Source: JAFGDI01 sp963662515
Lineage (GTDB): Bacteria > Planctomycetota > Phycisphaerae > Sedimentisphaerales > SM23-30
DNA: 64,000 nucleotides
Reading direction: 5' to 3'
NCBI GenBank assembly: GCA_963662515.1
Contig: OY759675.1
Location: 3,968,001-4,032,000, forward strand
Of this stretch, positions 55,280 through 64,000 are shown one piece after another. A model generated the notes under the pieces. The model searched no databases. It saw nothing but the letters and a program-made list of their open reading frames with translations, and was not told where the DNA came from. Position 1 is the first letter of the stretch, and each line of letters begins with the position of its first letter. A program made the translations under genes and the position numbers.

Positions 55280-55371
55280 TACTAAATCTCCTGTTATTTT
55301 CTTCGAGACGCTCTTAACACGCCTCTTTTTTTCTCTCATTATCTATGCTCTTACCAGAGCTTTGTTGTCTC

Positions 55372-57330
55372 TTATTTATTCTTAGGCTCTGATTCTATTC
55401 CCAAACCCTCAAACATGTCCGGCTTGAGGTTCTCTTTCAGATCAAACTCATAGATCCAACTGTCAACATTATCGGAGGACACCAGATACTTCCTTATCTT
55501 CGGCATAAACTCATCCAATACCGACAGATACTCTCTCAACAAATATACATCCCCGCCCTTCTCATACGCAGTTATCTGATTATCGAAACGCACTGAATCA
55601 GCCTGAGCCAGCATCTGCCGCTCCTGCTTATACGCCTGCGCCCGAGATAATGCCACTGTCGCCTGCGCCTGAGCATCGTTCTCGATCTTATGCGATATAC
55701 CCTGGGCGGCAAGTATCTGCGTCTGCTTCTTCTGTAAGGCCGAAATAACCTTCTCAAAGGCCTCTGCAACCTTGACCGGCGGATGAACTGACTTTATTCC
55801 CACAAAATCAACCTCTACTCCTACCGCATACTGATTCAAAGTGTCGTTAATGTTCTTTTTCAGCATCTGCGCTGTCGCATCGCGGCCGGGGCCTAATATC
55901 TGCTCAATATCGTTCTGCCCACAATAATGCATCACCACCCGCTCGCACAACTGCTTGATAACCTTAGCAGGATCTATAAAACTGCCCGACTGATATGCAT
56001 ACTGCTTTATATCCTCTATATGATATTGAAATACTACTGCAACTACCAATTTATCAAACAGATTATTTACTGACTCATTATCTTCACTGTCAACGCCAGC
56101 CTTACGCGCTGGTACCAAAAACGGATACTCAGCCTTCCAGTGCTCCTTGGTCCACAATACCGGAGTATAATCATGGTAGTGCTTACCATCAGGACCTATC
56201 ACCGGATCATTTCGATCATAGCCAACATCTACACACTGCACCTGCTCTACCGGAAAACTTTTTACCTGATCGATCGGCCAGGGCAGCTTGAAATGCAAAC
56301 CCGCAGACCACGGATTATCCAGATTGATCGGCTCGCCCCAACGATGGCAGACAGCCTTATTACCCGTTGGCACTATTGCCACACAGGTCGCCAGATACAA
56401 TATCGCCGCATCGATCAATAATAATGTTACTATATATTTCTCCAGCAAACGATAGAACCAGGTCTCTGATACCTTAAAGCCAAACTGATAATCAAGGGCA
56501 TGAGATGCCGTATAAAATATGCCGCCCGGCTGACCAAACAGACCCAGCAAGCGAGACTCAAACGCCGCCTGCTGATATTGGCCCTTTAACCGAGGACGGA
56601 AAAAGTCCATCGTCACCATCAAGGCAGTTTCGACACCCAACACCATCATCATGCCAGCCAGAACCTTACCTGCCAGTATCAAAGGCTTATAATACGCAAA
56701 GGCACTGGCAGCCAGACACCCGGCAGTTGCTAAGGCCGCTAGCGTTCCTCCTATCAAAAACACTCCACCGCTGCGCAGAGGACGCCATTCATTTTGACGA
56801 CTCATGCCTATCGTATAACAGGCAAACAGAAAACTCACTACTGACATGCCAGCCAATACCACTACCGTCTTACCAAGGTCCATTCCAACCCGTAACGGCA
56901 GATCACCGGCGGCAGTCAGCTTCACGCCACTTACCAGCTTCCACTGCCAGAAGCCAACTGCCAATAAATAAATCGCTAAAACGATCGCTACTGAACTTAT
57001 CAGCCACTTCTCGATCCAGTCCAGACGCTTCTGCTGGATCATCATCTCGGCATCCAAGTCGCCCTCAAACACCGAATTGGCACGACCCTCTTTTCGTAAT
57101 CGCTGATATTCCTGGGCCTCAAACTTCTCCTGCTGTGCCAGACGACGCTGACGGAACTGGATTATCAGGGCCAACCAGATCGGGATCCCTCCCAGATACA
57201 GCCAGCCTACCACTCCTACGGCTCGACTGCCGCTGAAATTATCAAAAAATAATGCCAGTAAAAAGAAAAGCAGGTTCATTATTAACGCTGCTACGGATAG
57301 ATTCTCGGCTCGCTTTGGAGATAACTTCAT
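55372..57330 (-). CDS. SPFH-domain protein with a large polytopic N-terminal region
   Basis: The 652-residue protein starts with about 310 residues of membrane sequence. Two helices at about 12-58 lead to a cytoplasmic segment with KLDWIEKW-like charged sequence, then at least four more helices (about 110-245) and one at about 295-320 (YIVTLLLIDAAILYLATCVA). A band-7/SPFH domain follows (about 322-560) with IVPTGNKAVCHRWGEPINLD and GLHFKLPWPIDQVKSFPVEQ, then a helical region (AQATVALSRAQAYKQERQML). HflK and HflC have only one helix each, so this fusion-like layout is unusual. It is the first gene of the SPFH trio. Function unknown; probably part of the same membrane assembly. Confidence 0.85.
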   Translation of the reverse strand: MKLSPKRAENLSVAALIMNLLFFLLALFFDNFSGSRAVGVVGWLYLGGIPIWLALIIQFRQRRLAQQEKFEAQEYQRLRKEGRANSVFEGDLDAEMMIQQKRLDWIEKWLISSVAIVLAIYLLAVGFWQWKLVSGVKLTAAGDLPLRVGMDLGKTVVVLAGMSVVSFLFACYTIGMSRQNEWRPLRSGGVFLIGGTLAALATAGCLAASAFAYYKPLILAGKVLAGMMMVLGVETALMVTMDFFRPRLKGQYQQAAFESRLLGLFGQPGGIFYTASHALDYQFGFKVSETWFYRLLEKYIVTLLLIDAAILYLATCVAIVPTGNKAVCHRWGEPINLDNPWSAGLHFKLPWPIDQVKSFPVEQVQCVDVGYDRNDPVIGPDGKHYHDYTPVLWTKEHWKAEYPFLVPARKAGVDSEDNESVNNLFDKLVVAVVFQYHIEDIKQYAYQSGSFIDPAKVIKQLCERVVMHYCGQNDIEQILGPGRDATAQMLKKNINDTLNQYAVGVEVDFVGIKSVHPPVKVAEAFEKVISALQKKQTQILAAQGISHKIENDAQAQATVALSRAQAYKQERQMLAQADSVRFDNQITAYEKGGDVYLLREYLSVLDEFMPKIRKYLVSSDNVDSWIYEFDLKENLKPDMFEGLGIESEPKNK

Positions 57331-57819
57331 TACTTAACCTTACTTATAAATATTTTGTACTAATTGCCCTGTCTTTTCCTATACTTTCAGGGACAATATC
57401 AATTCATTTCGCTTTTTGCTATGAATACGCCTCTTCAGACTTATCCAATACGCTCTATTATCGTTTTTCGTTCTCTTATTTCACCAATAAATAGCTTTTT
57501 TTCAGTACTGAAAACTGTTTTCTACCTTTTAAATCGCTACTTTGGGGAGATAATCGGGCAGGTAAAATTATAAACGAACATAATACCCTTTTTTTCGTAA
57601 AATTACTGTATTAAATTCTGACTGACTATATTAATATAGTTTGCCGAAAAAAGCTGTCTTTTTCACGATTATATCCGAAAAAAAGACCCTTTTTATATTT
57701 CGTCCCCAGAATAGGCCGAATATGTTTCCTGAATTAATAACTTTTACTGAACTGCGGCCATAAACCAAATGAACAGTTTTTCACTATTTGAAATTATATA
57801 CATATAAGAAATAAAAAAT
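57331..57819. other. Intergenic region between divergent SPFH and permease genes
   Basis: About 490 bp with no supported gene, strongly A/T-rich with several T and A tracts (for example around 57589-57600 and 57655-57690). It must hold promoters for two divergent units; no consensus pair was found. Confidence 0.45.
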
Positions 57820-58806
57820 ATGCTCAAAAACATTATCACAGTAGCACGCAATACCTTTACAGAGGCCATTCGTCAACCAATTTTCGTGGTTATTATTTTC
57901 GTCACTTCTTTACTTTATATGCTTTCCCCATCAATGGTTATGTTCGGTTTACGAGAAGATAACCAGCTCCTCTGGGACATTGGATTATCCAATTTACTCG
58001 TCTCGGGCCTGTTTATCGCTGTTTTCGCCGCTTCTACCGTCGTTACCGATGAGATCGACAGAAAAACCGCGCTCACCGTCATTTCCAAAAGCGTCAGCAG
58101 AAGCAGCTTCGTACTGGGTAAGTTCCTGGGCATTACCTCTGCCGTCCTTTTATCACAGTATGTCCTTATTCTGGCTTACTTTATAACTATGAGACATGGC
58201 GTCCTCATCAATGCCTCTGACTACGAAGACCCCACAACCCTCGTCTTTGGCTGCGGCTCGCTTATTCTGGCCTGCCTCATTGGGGCTGGGGGAAATTATT
58301 TCTATAAATGGCGTTTTGGTAGTACCACCGTCGTCTGGGGTGCTATTCTCGCCACTATTTCAGTCATAATGCTCATCCTCATTGACCCACACTGGAAATT
58401 TAACCCCGGCATAAACACTTTCCATCCACACCTGGCAGGCCCAGTACTGCTCATCGTTTTGGCCTCTATCGTTTTCTCGGCCGTTTCCGTTGCCGCAGCT
58501 ATGCGATTCAATATGGTCACTACCCTTATCATCAGTGTGCTGGTTTTCTTACTGGGTACTATGGTTCATTATCAACTTGGCCCGATAGTTACCAACCCTG
58601 CCAGCGGCATGGTCAAGACCGCTCTGGCATGGTGCGGACTGGCAGCTATTCCATCCATAAATCTATACCTGGTTACTGATATGGTCTATGAAAAACGATT
58701 TGTACCTGCCGACTATCTCCTTAAGTGCATCGCCTACACTGCCTTGTACTGCTCCGGAGCGATCACTGCGGCCATTATGCTCTTCCGCAAAAGAGATATT
58801 GGCTGA
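57820..58806 (+). CDS. ABC-2-type transporter permease
   Basis: A 328-residue permease with about six to seven transmembrane helices. The coupling segment VTDEIDRKTALTVISKSVSR, followed by GKFLGITSAVLLSQYVL, closely parallels the same part of the permease at 48257-49657, so they are paralogs; this one lacks the 210-residue loop. No ATPase gene is next to it, so it may use the ATPase encoded at 49647-50843 or one elsewhere. The S41 protease gene follows 71 bp later in the same direction. Confidence 0.85.
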   Translation: MLKNIITVARNTFTEAIRQPIFVVIIFVTSLLYMLSPSMVMFGLREDNQLLWDIGLSNLLVSGLFIAVFAASTVVTDEIDRKTALTVISKSVSRSSFVLGKFLGITSAVLLSQYVLILAYFITMRHGVLINASDYEDPTTLVFGCGSLILACLIGAGGNYFYKWRFGSTTVVWGAILATISVIMLILIDPHWKFNPGINTFHPHLAGPVLLIVLASIVFSAVSVAAAMRFNMVTTLIISVLVFLLGTMVHYQLGPIVTNPASGMVKTALAWCGLAAIPSINLYLVTDMVYEKRFVPADYLLKCIAYTALYCSGAITAAIMLFRKRDIG

Positions 58807-58877
58807 TCGGCATGATCTCAATTTCTTTCTCCTCAGGACCAAACTAAAGCCAAACACTATTACTATTGTGGTCTATT

Positions 58878-60185
58878 ATGATTAAAAATCAAAAGTTCTA
58901 TATCTGGTTCCTTATCGCTACCGGCTCCTTAACCGTTATGAATATTATCAGTGCCGGCACGCCAGAGGCCTTTGACCCGCTCATTGATGTCACCCAACTG
59001 GTTGAAAAACGATATGTTAAAGAGGTTGATCAGAATATGATCGTCTCCAGTGCCATAAATGGCATGCTCAGTGAGCTTGACCCCTACAGCGAATACATAC
59101 CACCTCAGAATGAAAAAGACTTTAATCGACAGACCAGCGGTAATTTCACCGGCATCGGCATCGGACTCGACCTCAAAGATGGACTCATTACCATTATTAC
59201 TCCTCTCGAAGATTCCCCTGCTAAACGCGCCGGCCTGAAACATGGTGACATTATCGTCGAAATTGATGGCAATAGCACGCAAGACTGGAATATCGCCAGA
59301 GCCATCAAAGAAATGGAAGGCCCGGAAGGAAAAGAGCTATCACTCAAAGTGCTCAGAGGCGAAGGCGAACTACTCAGCTTTAACATTAAAAGAGAACAGA
59401 TCCAAATGCATTCGGTCAGAGGCTGGTACAAAGACAGCTCCGAAAAGTGGCTATACCAACTCGATGACAATGGCATTGCCTATATGCGTATCAGCCAGTT
59501 CATAGACACCACTCTCGACGATTTCAATAAAGAGATCAACTCGCTCATCGACAATGACATGAAAGCTCTCATTCTCGACCTCCGCAGTAATCCCGGCGGA
59601 CTCATGTTCTCTGCCACCGGCATTATCGACCGACTGCTCGCTCAGGGCGTTATACTTTCCACTAAAGGAGAACATAGTAAAGAAGAAATTATATACGCTC
59701 AGGCCAAAGACACTCTGCCGGAATTTCACATGGTCGTTATCATCGACCAGATGAGTGCTTCGGCCTCCGAAATTGTCGCCGGGGCGCTACGAGACCATAA
59801 ACGCGCTACTGTCATTGGCAAACGCTCCTGGGGTAAAGGATCGGTCCAGAGAACCTTCAAACTACCAAATAACCGCGGCATACTCAAACTCACCACCGAC
59901 TATTACTACCTGCCCGCCGGCTCCTGCGTACACCGCCTGCCTGATGCTAAAACCTGGGGCGTTGAACCCGATATCGATATAGAGCTAGACCTCGAAAAAG
60001 CTCAGGAACTTTCCAATATTCTCACAAAACTTACCCAGCCTTTCAACCGATCAGAAGATGATAACAGCAAAGACCGTACAACCCTGGCTAAAGAACTTCT
60101 GCAAGCCGACACCCAACTTAACACCGCATACGAAAAATGCCTGGCCCTGATAAAAACAGAACCAGGCATGCAAATGATCAATTAA
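58878..60185 (+). CDS. S41-family carboxy-terminal processing protease
   Basis: From the ATG at 58878 the protein has 435 residues. An N-terminal signal anchor (FYIWFLIATGSLTVMNIISA) targets it to the periplasm. A short helical region with MLSELDPYSEYIPP is followed by a PDZ domain (about 95-180, with FTGIGIGLDLK and SPAKRAGLKHGDIIVEIDG) and the S41 catalytic domain. The nucleophile is the Ser in IIDQMSASASEIVAGAL and the general base the Lys in GKRSWGKGSVQRTF. LILDLRSNPGG is the usual signature. Such proteases trim or degrade envelope proteins from their C-terminus. It ends overlapping, by 8 bp, the converging PEP-CTERM gene. Confidence 0.94.
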   Translation: MIKNQKFYIWFLIATGSLTVMNIISAGTPEAFDPLIDVTQLVEKRYVKEVDQNMIVSSAINGMLSELDPYSEYIPPQNEKDFNRQTSGNFTGIGIGLDLKDGLITIITPLEDSPAKRAGLKHGDIIVEIDGNSTQDWNIARAIKEMEGPEGKELSLKVLRGEGELLSFNIKREQIQMHSVRGWYKDSSEKWLYQLDDNGIAYMRISQFIDTTLDDFNKEINSLIDNDMKALILDLRSNPGGLMFSATGIIDRLLAQGVILSTKGEHSKEEIIYAQAKDTLPEFHMVVIIDQMSASASEIVAGALRDHKRATVIGKRSWGKGSVQRTFKLPNNRGILKLTTDYYYLPAGSCVHRLPDAKTWGVEPDIDIELDLEKAQELSNILTKLTQPFNRSEDDNSKDRTTLAKELLQADTQLNTAYEKCLALIKTEPGMQMIN

Positions 60186-60828
60186 CTTTCACTCGTCTTT
60201 TCCTAACCAGATAACTACCAAATCCCAGCAGAGTTATAGTACCAGGCTCAGGGGTAATTACTTCTATGTTCTTCCATGTAGCAGGAAAATAGTTTGATGA
60301 GTCATCAATAAATGTTATATCAAATGGCGTGCCGTCCCACCAAGTACCAAAAATACCTTTTTTCTCGCCAAAAGAATTATATTTCCAGTCCCAAACTTCA
60401 TTGCAGTATATTTTAATATGTGTTCCCTCAGTAATTCGCTGCTGACTGGCAAGTAAATTTATCTGCCCGCCGAAAAGATAGACCACAGAATTCTTTTTTG
60501 TTGTGATTATATTTGTTGCCCCGCCAGAAAAGTTCAGCGTGCTTGAATCATTGATAAGTATTGACCAGACACCACCACCATTAATGCCGTCACTTAAAGG
60601 TAAAGATGTAGAAATTATCTCAATATGACTGTAATTATTTGCAATGATACCGCCAGCCCCACCACCATCTACAGTAAGCACACTATTTTCTGTAACCTGC
60701 ACATCACCATATTCATAATCTCCAGCGACTAAAAAACCATCATTGGCAACATCACGACCAATTATTGCCCCACTGGAAATGCAAGGAACTGATAATAAAC
60801 TTAATAATATACTTAAATACTTTATCAT
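60178..60828 (-). CDS. Small PEP-CTERM protein, cassette copy A
   Basis: The Met at 60828 (MIKYLSILLSLLSVPCISSG, signal peptide) has GGAGAG just upstream; the frame opens eight codons earlier. The 216-residue protein shares its whole plan with the copies at 18270 and 19751: beta-rich repeats (NNYSHIEIISTSLPLSDG, INDSSTLNFSGGATNIITTK, VYLFGGQINLLASQQ), a middle part with GTWWDGTPFDITF, and a PEP-CTERM-type tail (TPEPGTITLLGFGSYLVRKR). The tail is more diverged than in the other copies but still has PEP, a hydrophobic stretch and a basic end. It is preceded by the conserved hairpin and the RCC1-type gene. Confidence 0.85.
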   Translation of the reverse strand: MIKYLSILLSLLSVPCISSGAIIGRDVANDGFLVAGDYEYGDVQVTENSVLTVDGGGAGGIIANNYSHIEIISTSLPLSDGINGGGVWSILINDSSTLNFSGGATNIITTKKNSVVYLFGGQINLLASQQRITEGTHIKIYCNEVWDWKYNSFGEKKGIFGTWWDGTPFDITFIDDSSNYFPATWKNIEVITPEPGTITLLGFGSYLVRKRRVKVN

Positions 60829-60852
60829 TGTTCTCTCCAATCTTAAAAACAT

Positions 60853-60890
60853 ATAACCTGCCGCTATTATAACAAATAACGGCAGGTTAT
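60853..60890 (-). repeat. Conserved intercistronic hairpin, copy A
   Basis: ATAACCTGCCGCTATT (60853-60868) pairs with AATAACGGCAGGTTAT (60875-60890) with one mismatch and a 6-nt loop, in the same position as in copies B and C. Confidence 0.85.
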
Positions 60891-60896
60891 TATAAA

Positions 60897-63800
60897 CTAT
60901 TCTTCCTGTCCTGTCAGATAATCTTTGACTTCCAATAAAATATCATCAAAGAACAACAGGATTTCCGCTACATCTTCACTATCTTCACCGTCAGAGTCAG
61001 CTTGCAACTGTACCATTTCTTTCAGGTCTTTTATATCCCGTACAAATTCGGCCAGCTCTGAATTTGACATGTAAGCATATGGGCTCACATCTTCCAATTC
61101 TGGTTCTTCCACAAACAATAGCTTAGAGGTAGTTCTTGCCAGAGTAGTAATATTGTCAGAACTCGATCTGCTTAACGACAATGTTTCAATTTCCGGCTCA
61201 GGTAGCATTGCCATAGTCGCCATCATTGTCGCAGAACTTGAATTATAAGGTTCATACCAGCAAGCCTGCCACAGCCAGCCATCTTGCAGGAAAACAATCA
61301 GATCGGCAATGTCGATATTATATTGACTGTCGCCGGTATTATCATAATTACAATCCGGATTCCATGCCAGAGCATAACATGCCGGGCCAAGTACCGGGTG
61401 GGTATATTCCATATTAAGCATATTAGGATCCTCAAGCCAGAGCGGATCATTAGGGTCATGGCCCAGCCACGCCTTGGCAATATACTGATACTCCAGCATA
61501 TTTACAATGCCATCTTTATTCATATCAAGATCATTTGAGATATCTGCCTTTGTTTCTTCTCCTGAACAGAAATGAACTTCATCAGCACCAACATCAAGAG
61601 ACAGGCCGGCAATACGAGATTCATTATCATAATCACTATTACCGACCAGACTTTCAATTGCTGAATTTCCCCGGTCAACGCAAACTGAGTCGAAACCGAT
61701 ATGGAAATTATTCGGGTCTGGCTCACCTGCCGTATTTACTGAGTAAGCAAACGAAGGATTAGCATTGAAATTATTATTAACTTCCGTACAGTTCTGGATA
61801 CAACTGTAGGCAGCATGAACATCGGCATCGACACCGCTTAGCTGTGCACCATATATACCATATTGAGCATTATTGAAATAGACAATGCAATTCTGAATAT
61901 CTGGATAATCATTAGGGTCCTCCATAGTACCAATATCAACAAACATTAAGCCAGCACCTTTATTCTTAGAAATAGTACAATTATATATTTGTGGGCTGTC
62001 TGTTGGGTATAACATACGAATACCTTCACTACCCTGCTCTTTCATATCGCTTTCAGAGACATTACTGTTTTTAACTATTAGCGTAGAATCTATAGTATAG
62101 ATACCATAACGACCGCTTCGCATTACCCATGAATTCATAACATTAAGAATAAAGCCGGCTCCGCTGTGATAGATACCGTCAGCAAAGTTTTCCTGAATCT
62201 TGCAGCGTTCAATTGAGACATTACCATTAAGTGAATATATACCGTAATACCTACTATCTCTTACTGAACAGTTTTTTAGAGAGAAATCAGCGGTATTGCC
62301 AAAAACATTGTATGTGTCAGCAAACTCCACCGCCACGCCATCAAGCAATGAATTATGCCCCATTGTCACGACGGTTTCTGCCAGCACCTCATCAGATATT
62401 CTGCCGCTCAACAACGCTTCATAAACCTTAGGATTTCTCGCCGTAAAATTACACCCGCCTGTCGGGAAGCCACCGTAGATTTCCGTTCCTTCGGGCAGAA
62501 CAAAGCTGTCGTCTTCCTGCGTTCCGGGGAAGTAGTTTCCACTGGCGATATAGATCGTGAACGGACCGCCGCAGGTGGAGTTCTTTGCCTGATTCAGTGC
62601 CTTGCTCAGACCATCGGTCCCATTATAGGCATCAGCCCAACTCATACCGGAATCGCTGCCAGTTGCGTACTGGTCAACGAAGATCGTATCAATTGTCGTC
62701 CAGCAACATATCTCCGTATGACGAGTTCTGGCAACTATAATATTTTGGTCTGACACCTCACCTACAAACAATTTGGCAATATTCACCTGTGGCATTCCCG
62801 GCTCAGCATTCTCATTTACCAGTAAAGTAAATACCTCACACTCTGACAAGCCCGGCTCAACTGTACCATCTGTATTCGGCGTAAAGATTATAGAATGGGT
62901 ATCTGCATCATAACGCGGATCCGGCTGATAGGGTTCCATATTCTCATCTACAGACCACATTCCATCGGGATAAGTAAACCCCTCATCAAGATACAGAACT
63001 ATATTAACATCTTCAAAGGCTGCTCCGGTATCATTCACCGCACAAACCGTTACCGTTACCTCATCAGCAGGAGAACAACAGCTATTTTCCGCAACCTGCT
63101 CAAATGAAAGGTCGAGATAACCCTCGGCACAGGCAAGCTGTGTCGGTTCTGAATGAATCAAAGCATCTCCTACGCCAAGTTCGCCGTAGTTATTAGTTGT
63201 TCCCCAGCCCCAGGCCACACCATTATTATCTACCACTAATTGAAAATCATAATAACCGCCATCAATAGCGGTTATGTTTTCCAGATAACCAGAAGCAGTA
63301 TTCATCTGACCATCGGTTATATGAACTGGCAAACTGCCAATGCTCCATTTCCAGACATGTCCATTATTATCTACAGCTACACCGTAACTACTTCCGGCTG
63401 ATATTTCCTTGATATTTTCCAGATAGCCAGATGCAGTGTTCATCTCTCCATCCGTAACCTTTATCGGTGTACCGCTGGTCCAGTACCAGACATTACCATT
63501 AACATCTAATGCCAATGAATGTCCACAAGTCGCTAACTGAACAATTTCTGGCAAACCAGATACCAGCGTTGCCAGTGAGCCTTTATTTATACCAAATTCC
63601 CAGACATCACCATTATTATCTAAGGCCAGTGAGTGACTTATTCCGGCACACACTTCCTTTATCCCGTTCAAAAACGCTCCGCCAGTCTTGCGAACTTGTA
63701 CCGGCAGTTGCAGATTACCGCCAGGTGAGCCTGTACCACATTGACCGGAGGTATTATTACCCCAGCCATATACAAAGCCATCACCTGTTACAGCAAGCGA

Positions 63801-64000
63801 ATGCGTCCCGCTGCGACCGGCAGAAACATAAACGATATCTGCCAGATAACCTAAACCATCTGGTGATTTAACCCGCTGCGGGAAAACTGAATTACCCGCC
63901 GTACCATTGCCAAGCTGACCGGCATTATCCGTACCCCACGCCCACATTCTGCCAAGTTCATCACAAGCAAGTGAGTGATACCACCCGGCATCAAAACTTA
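60897..64000 (-). CDS. Giant secreted RCC1-repeat / beta-helix / dockerin-like protein, copy A, 5' end outside window
   Basis: The frame stays open to the window edge. The codons before the Met at 63947 read SFDAGWYHSLACDELGR, which matches copy B, so that Met is internal and the signal peptide lies beyond 64000. About 1030 residues are visible: RCC1-type repeats (SLALDNNGDVWEFG and similar), a DUF11-like beta-sandwich, a beta-helix region opening with IFVDQYATGSDSGMSWADAY, two dockerin-like loops (DMNKDGIVNMLEYQYIAKAW; YNIDIADLIVFLQDGW), a Ser/Thr-rich linker and an acidic helical C-terminus (SELAEFVRDIKDLKEMV). Domain order equals copy B. The function is unknown; an exported calcium-binding surface protein is likely. 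Confidence 0.85.
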   Translation of the reverse strand, partial: SFDAGWYHSLACDELGRMWAWGTDNAGQLGNGTAGNSVFPQRVKSPDGLGYLADIVYVSAGRSGTHSLAVTGDGFVYGWGNNTSGQCGTGSPGGNLQLPVQVRKTGGAFLNGIKEVCAGISHSLALDNNGDVWEFGINKGSLATLVSGLPEIVQLATCGHSLALDVNGNVWYWTSGTPIKVTDGEMNTASGYLENIKEISAGSSYGVAVDNNGHVWKWSIGSLPVHITDGQMNTASGYLENITAIDGGYYDFQLVVDNNGVAWGWGTTNNYGELGVGDALIHSEPTQLACAEGYLDLSFEQVAENSCCSPADEVTVTVCAVNDTGAAFEDVNIVLYLDEGFTYPDGMWSVDENMEPYQPDPRYDADTHSIIFTPNTDGTVEPGLSECEVFTLLVNENAEPGMPQVNIAKLFVGEVSDQNIIVARTRHTEICCWTTIDTIFVDQYATGSDSGMSWADAYNGTDGLSKALNQAKNSTCGGPFTIYIASGNYFPGTQEDDSFVLPEGTEIYGGFPTGGCNFTARNPKVYEALLSGRISDEVLAETVVTMGHNSLLDGVAVEFADTYNVFGNTADFSLKNCSVRDSRYYGIYSLNGNVSIERCKIQENFADGIYHSGAGFILNVMNSWVMRSGRYGIYTIDSTLIVKNSNVSESDMKEQGSEGIRMLYPTDSPQIYNCTISKNKGAGLMFVDIGTMEDPNDYPDIQNCIVYFNNAQYGIYGAQLSGVDADVHAAYSCIQNCTEVNNNFNANPSFAYSVNTAGEPDPNNFHIGFDSVCVDRGNSAIESLVGNSDYDNESRIAGLSLDVGADEVHFCSGEETKADISNDLDMNKDGIVNMLEYQYIAKAWLGHDPNDPLWLEDPNMLNMEYTHPVLGPACYALAWNPDCNYDNTGDSQYNIDIADLIVFLQDGWLWQACWYEPYNSSSATMMATMAMLPEPEIETLSLSRSSSDNITTLARTTSKLLFVEEPELEDVSPYAYMSNSELAEFVRDIKDLKEMVQLQADSDGEDSEDVAEILLFFDDILLEVKDYLTGQEE

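Larger units (their letters stand above)
60178..64000 (-). repeat. Cassette copy A (RCC1 gene, hairpin, PEP-CTERM gene), runs off window
   Basis: Third copy of the unit, more than 36 kb from copy B and in the same orientation. Nucleotide identity with the last part of copy C is very high by eye (for example around 61260-61400 against 19330-19470). Confidence 0.85.

Noticed and set aside
1..64000. CRISPR array, rRNA or tRNA genes
   Set aside because: No regularly spaced direct repeats and no cloverleaf or TpsiC-like GGTTCGAATCC pattern in a plausible context were found on either strand by reading.

Overview
The window looks like the chromosome of a planctomycete, most likely class Phycisphaerae (a Sedimentisphaerales-type marine or sediment bacterium). 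The signs are an ECF sigma factor overlapping a FecR-type anti-sigma gene, several LamG-like secreted proteins ending in dockerin-like calcium loops, a sulfatase, many PEP-CTERM proteins, and an outer-membrane gene set (lpxB, Mla transport). This assignment rests on protein families read by eye; no 16S rRNA or tRNA gene was seen.

Positions 1-12147, all on the minus strand, form an accessory locus for extracellular glycans. It is headed by the sigma factor and its FecR partner, followed by two LamG/dockerin-like proteins around a sulfatase, a metallo-beta-lactamase-fold hydrolase, a parallel beta-helix protein and an AEC permease cut by the window edge. A 204-bp insertion element with inverted termini and an 8-bp target duplication lies inside it (3450-3653).

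Positions 12517-18212 (plus strand) are housekeeping: holA, ispH, a PEP-CTERM protein, a TPR protein and folD. Positions 18270-23765 (minus) carry a tandem pair of an unusual two-gene cassette: a very large RCC1 / beta-helix / dockerin-like protein followed by a small PEP-CTERM protein. One of the two large genes is reduced to its 3' end. A third copy fills 60178-64000 and runs off the window. All three copies share a hairpin of near-constant sequence between the two genes.

Positions 24465-42440 are mixed housekeeping: an aspartate-type aminotransferase, PilZ-like, SppA, MarC, LpxB, cold-shock, HU, Ogt, a HEAT-repeat protein, a DUF1016 (YhcG) nuclease gene broken by one in-frame TGA, CysK, then an RsbW-like kinase, STAS, MlaE, MlaF, MlaD operon with three copies of a short palindrome at its junctions, and a peroxiredoxin. 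A second insertion element (32827-33110) appears to have split an older HEAT-ogt operon and duplicated 8 bp spanning the stop and start codons.

Positions 57330 down to 42616 are a long minus-strand run. It holds three SPFH-domain proteins (one with a large polytopic N-terminus, one HflC-like, one HflK-like), a P1B-type metal ATPase, an ABC-2 exporter, a membrane-anchored helical protein, a GNAT protein, a class B penicillin-binding protein, CrcB and a YkgJ-type protein. A paralogous ABC-2 permease and an S41 protease are transcribed divergently (57820-60185). The two parts most worth following up are the RCC1/PEP-CTERM cassette and the triple-SPFH/P-type ATPase/ABC cluster.
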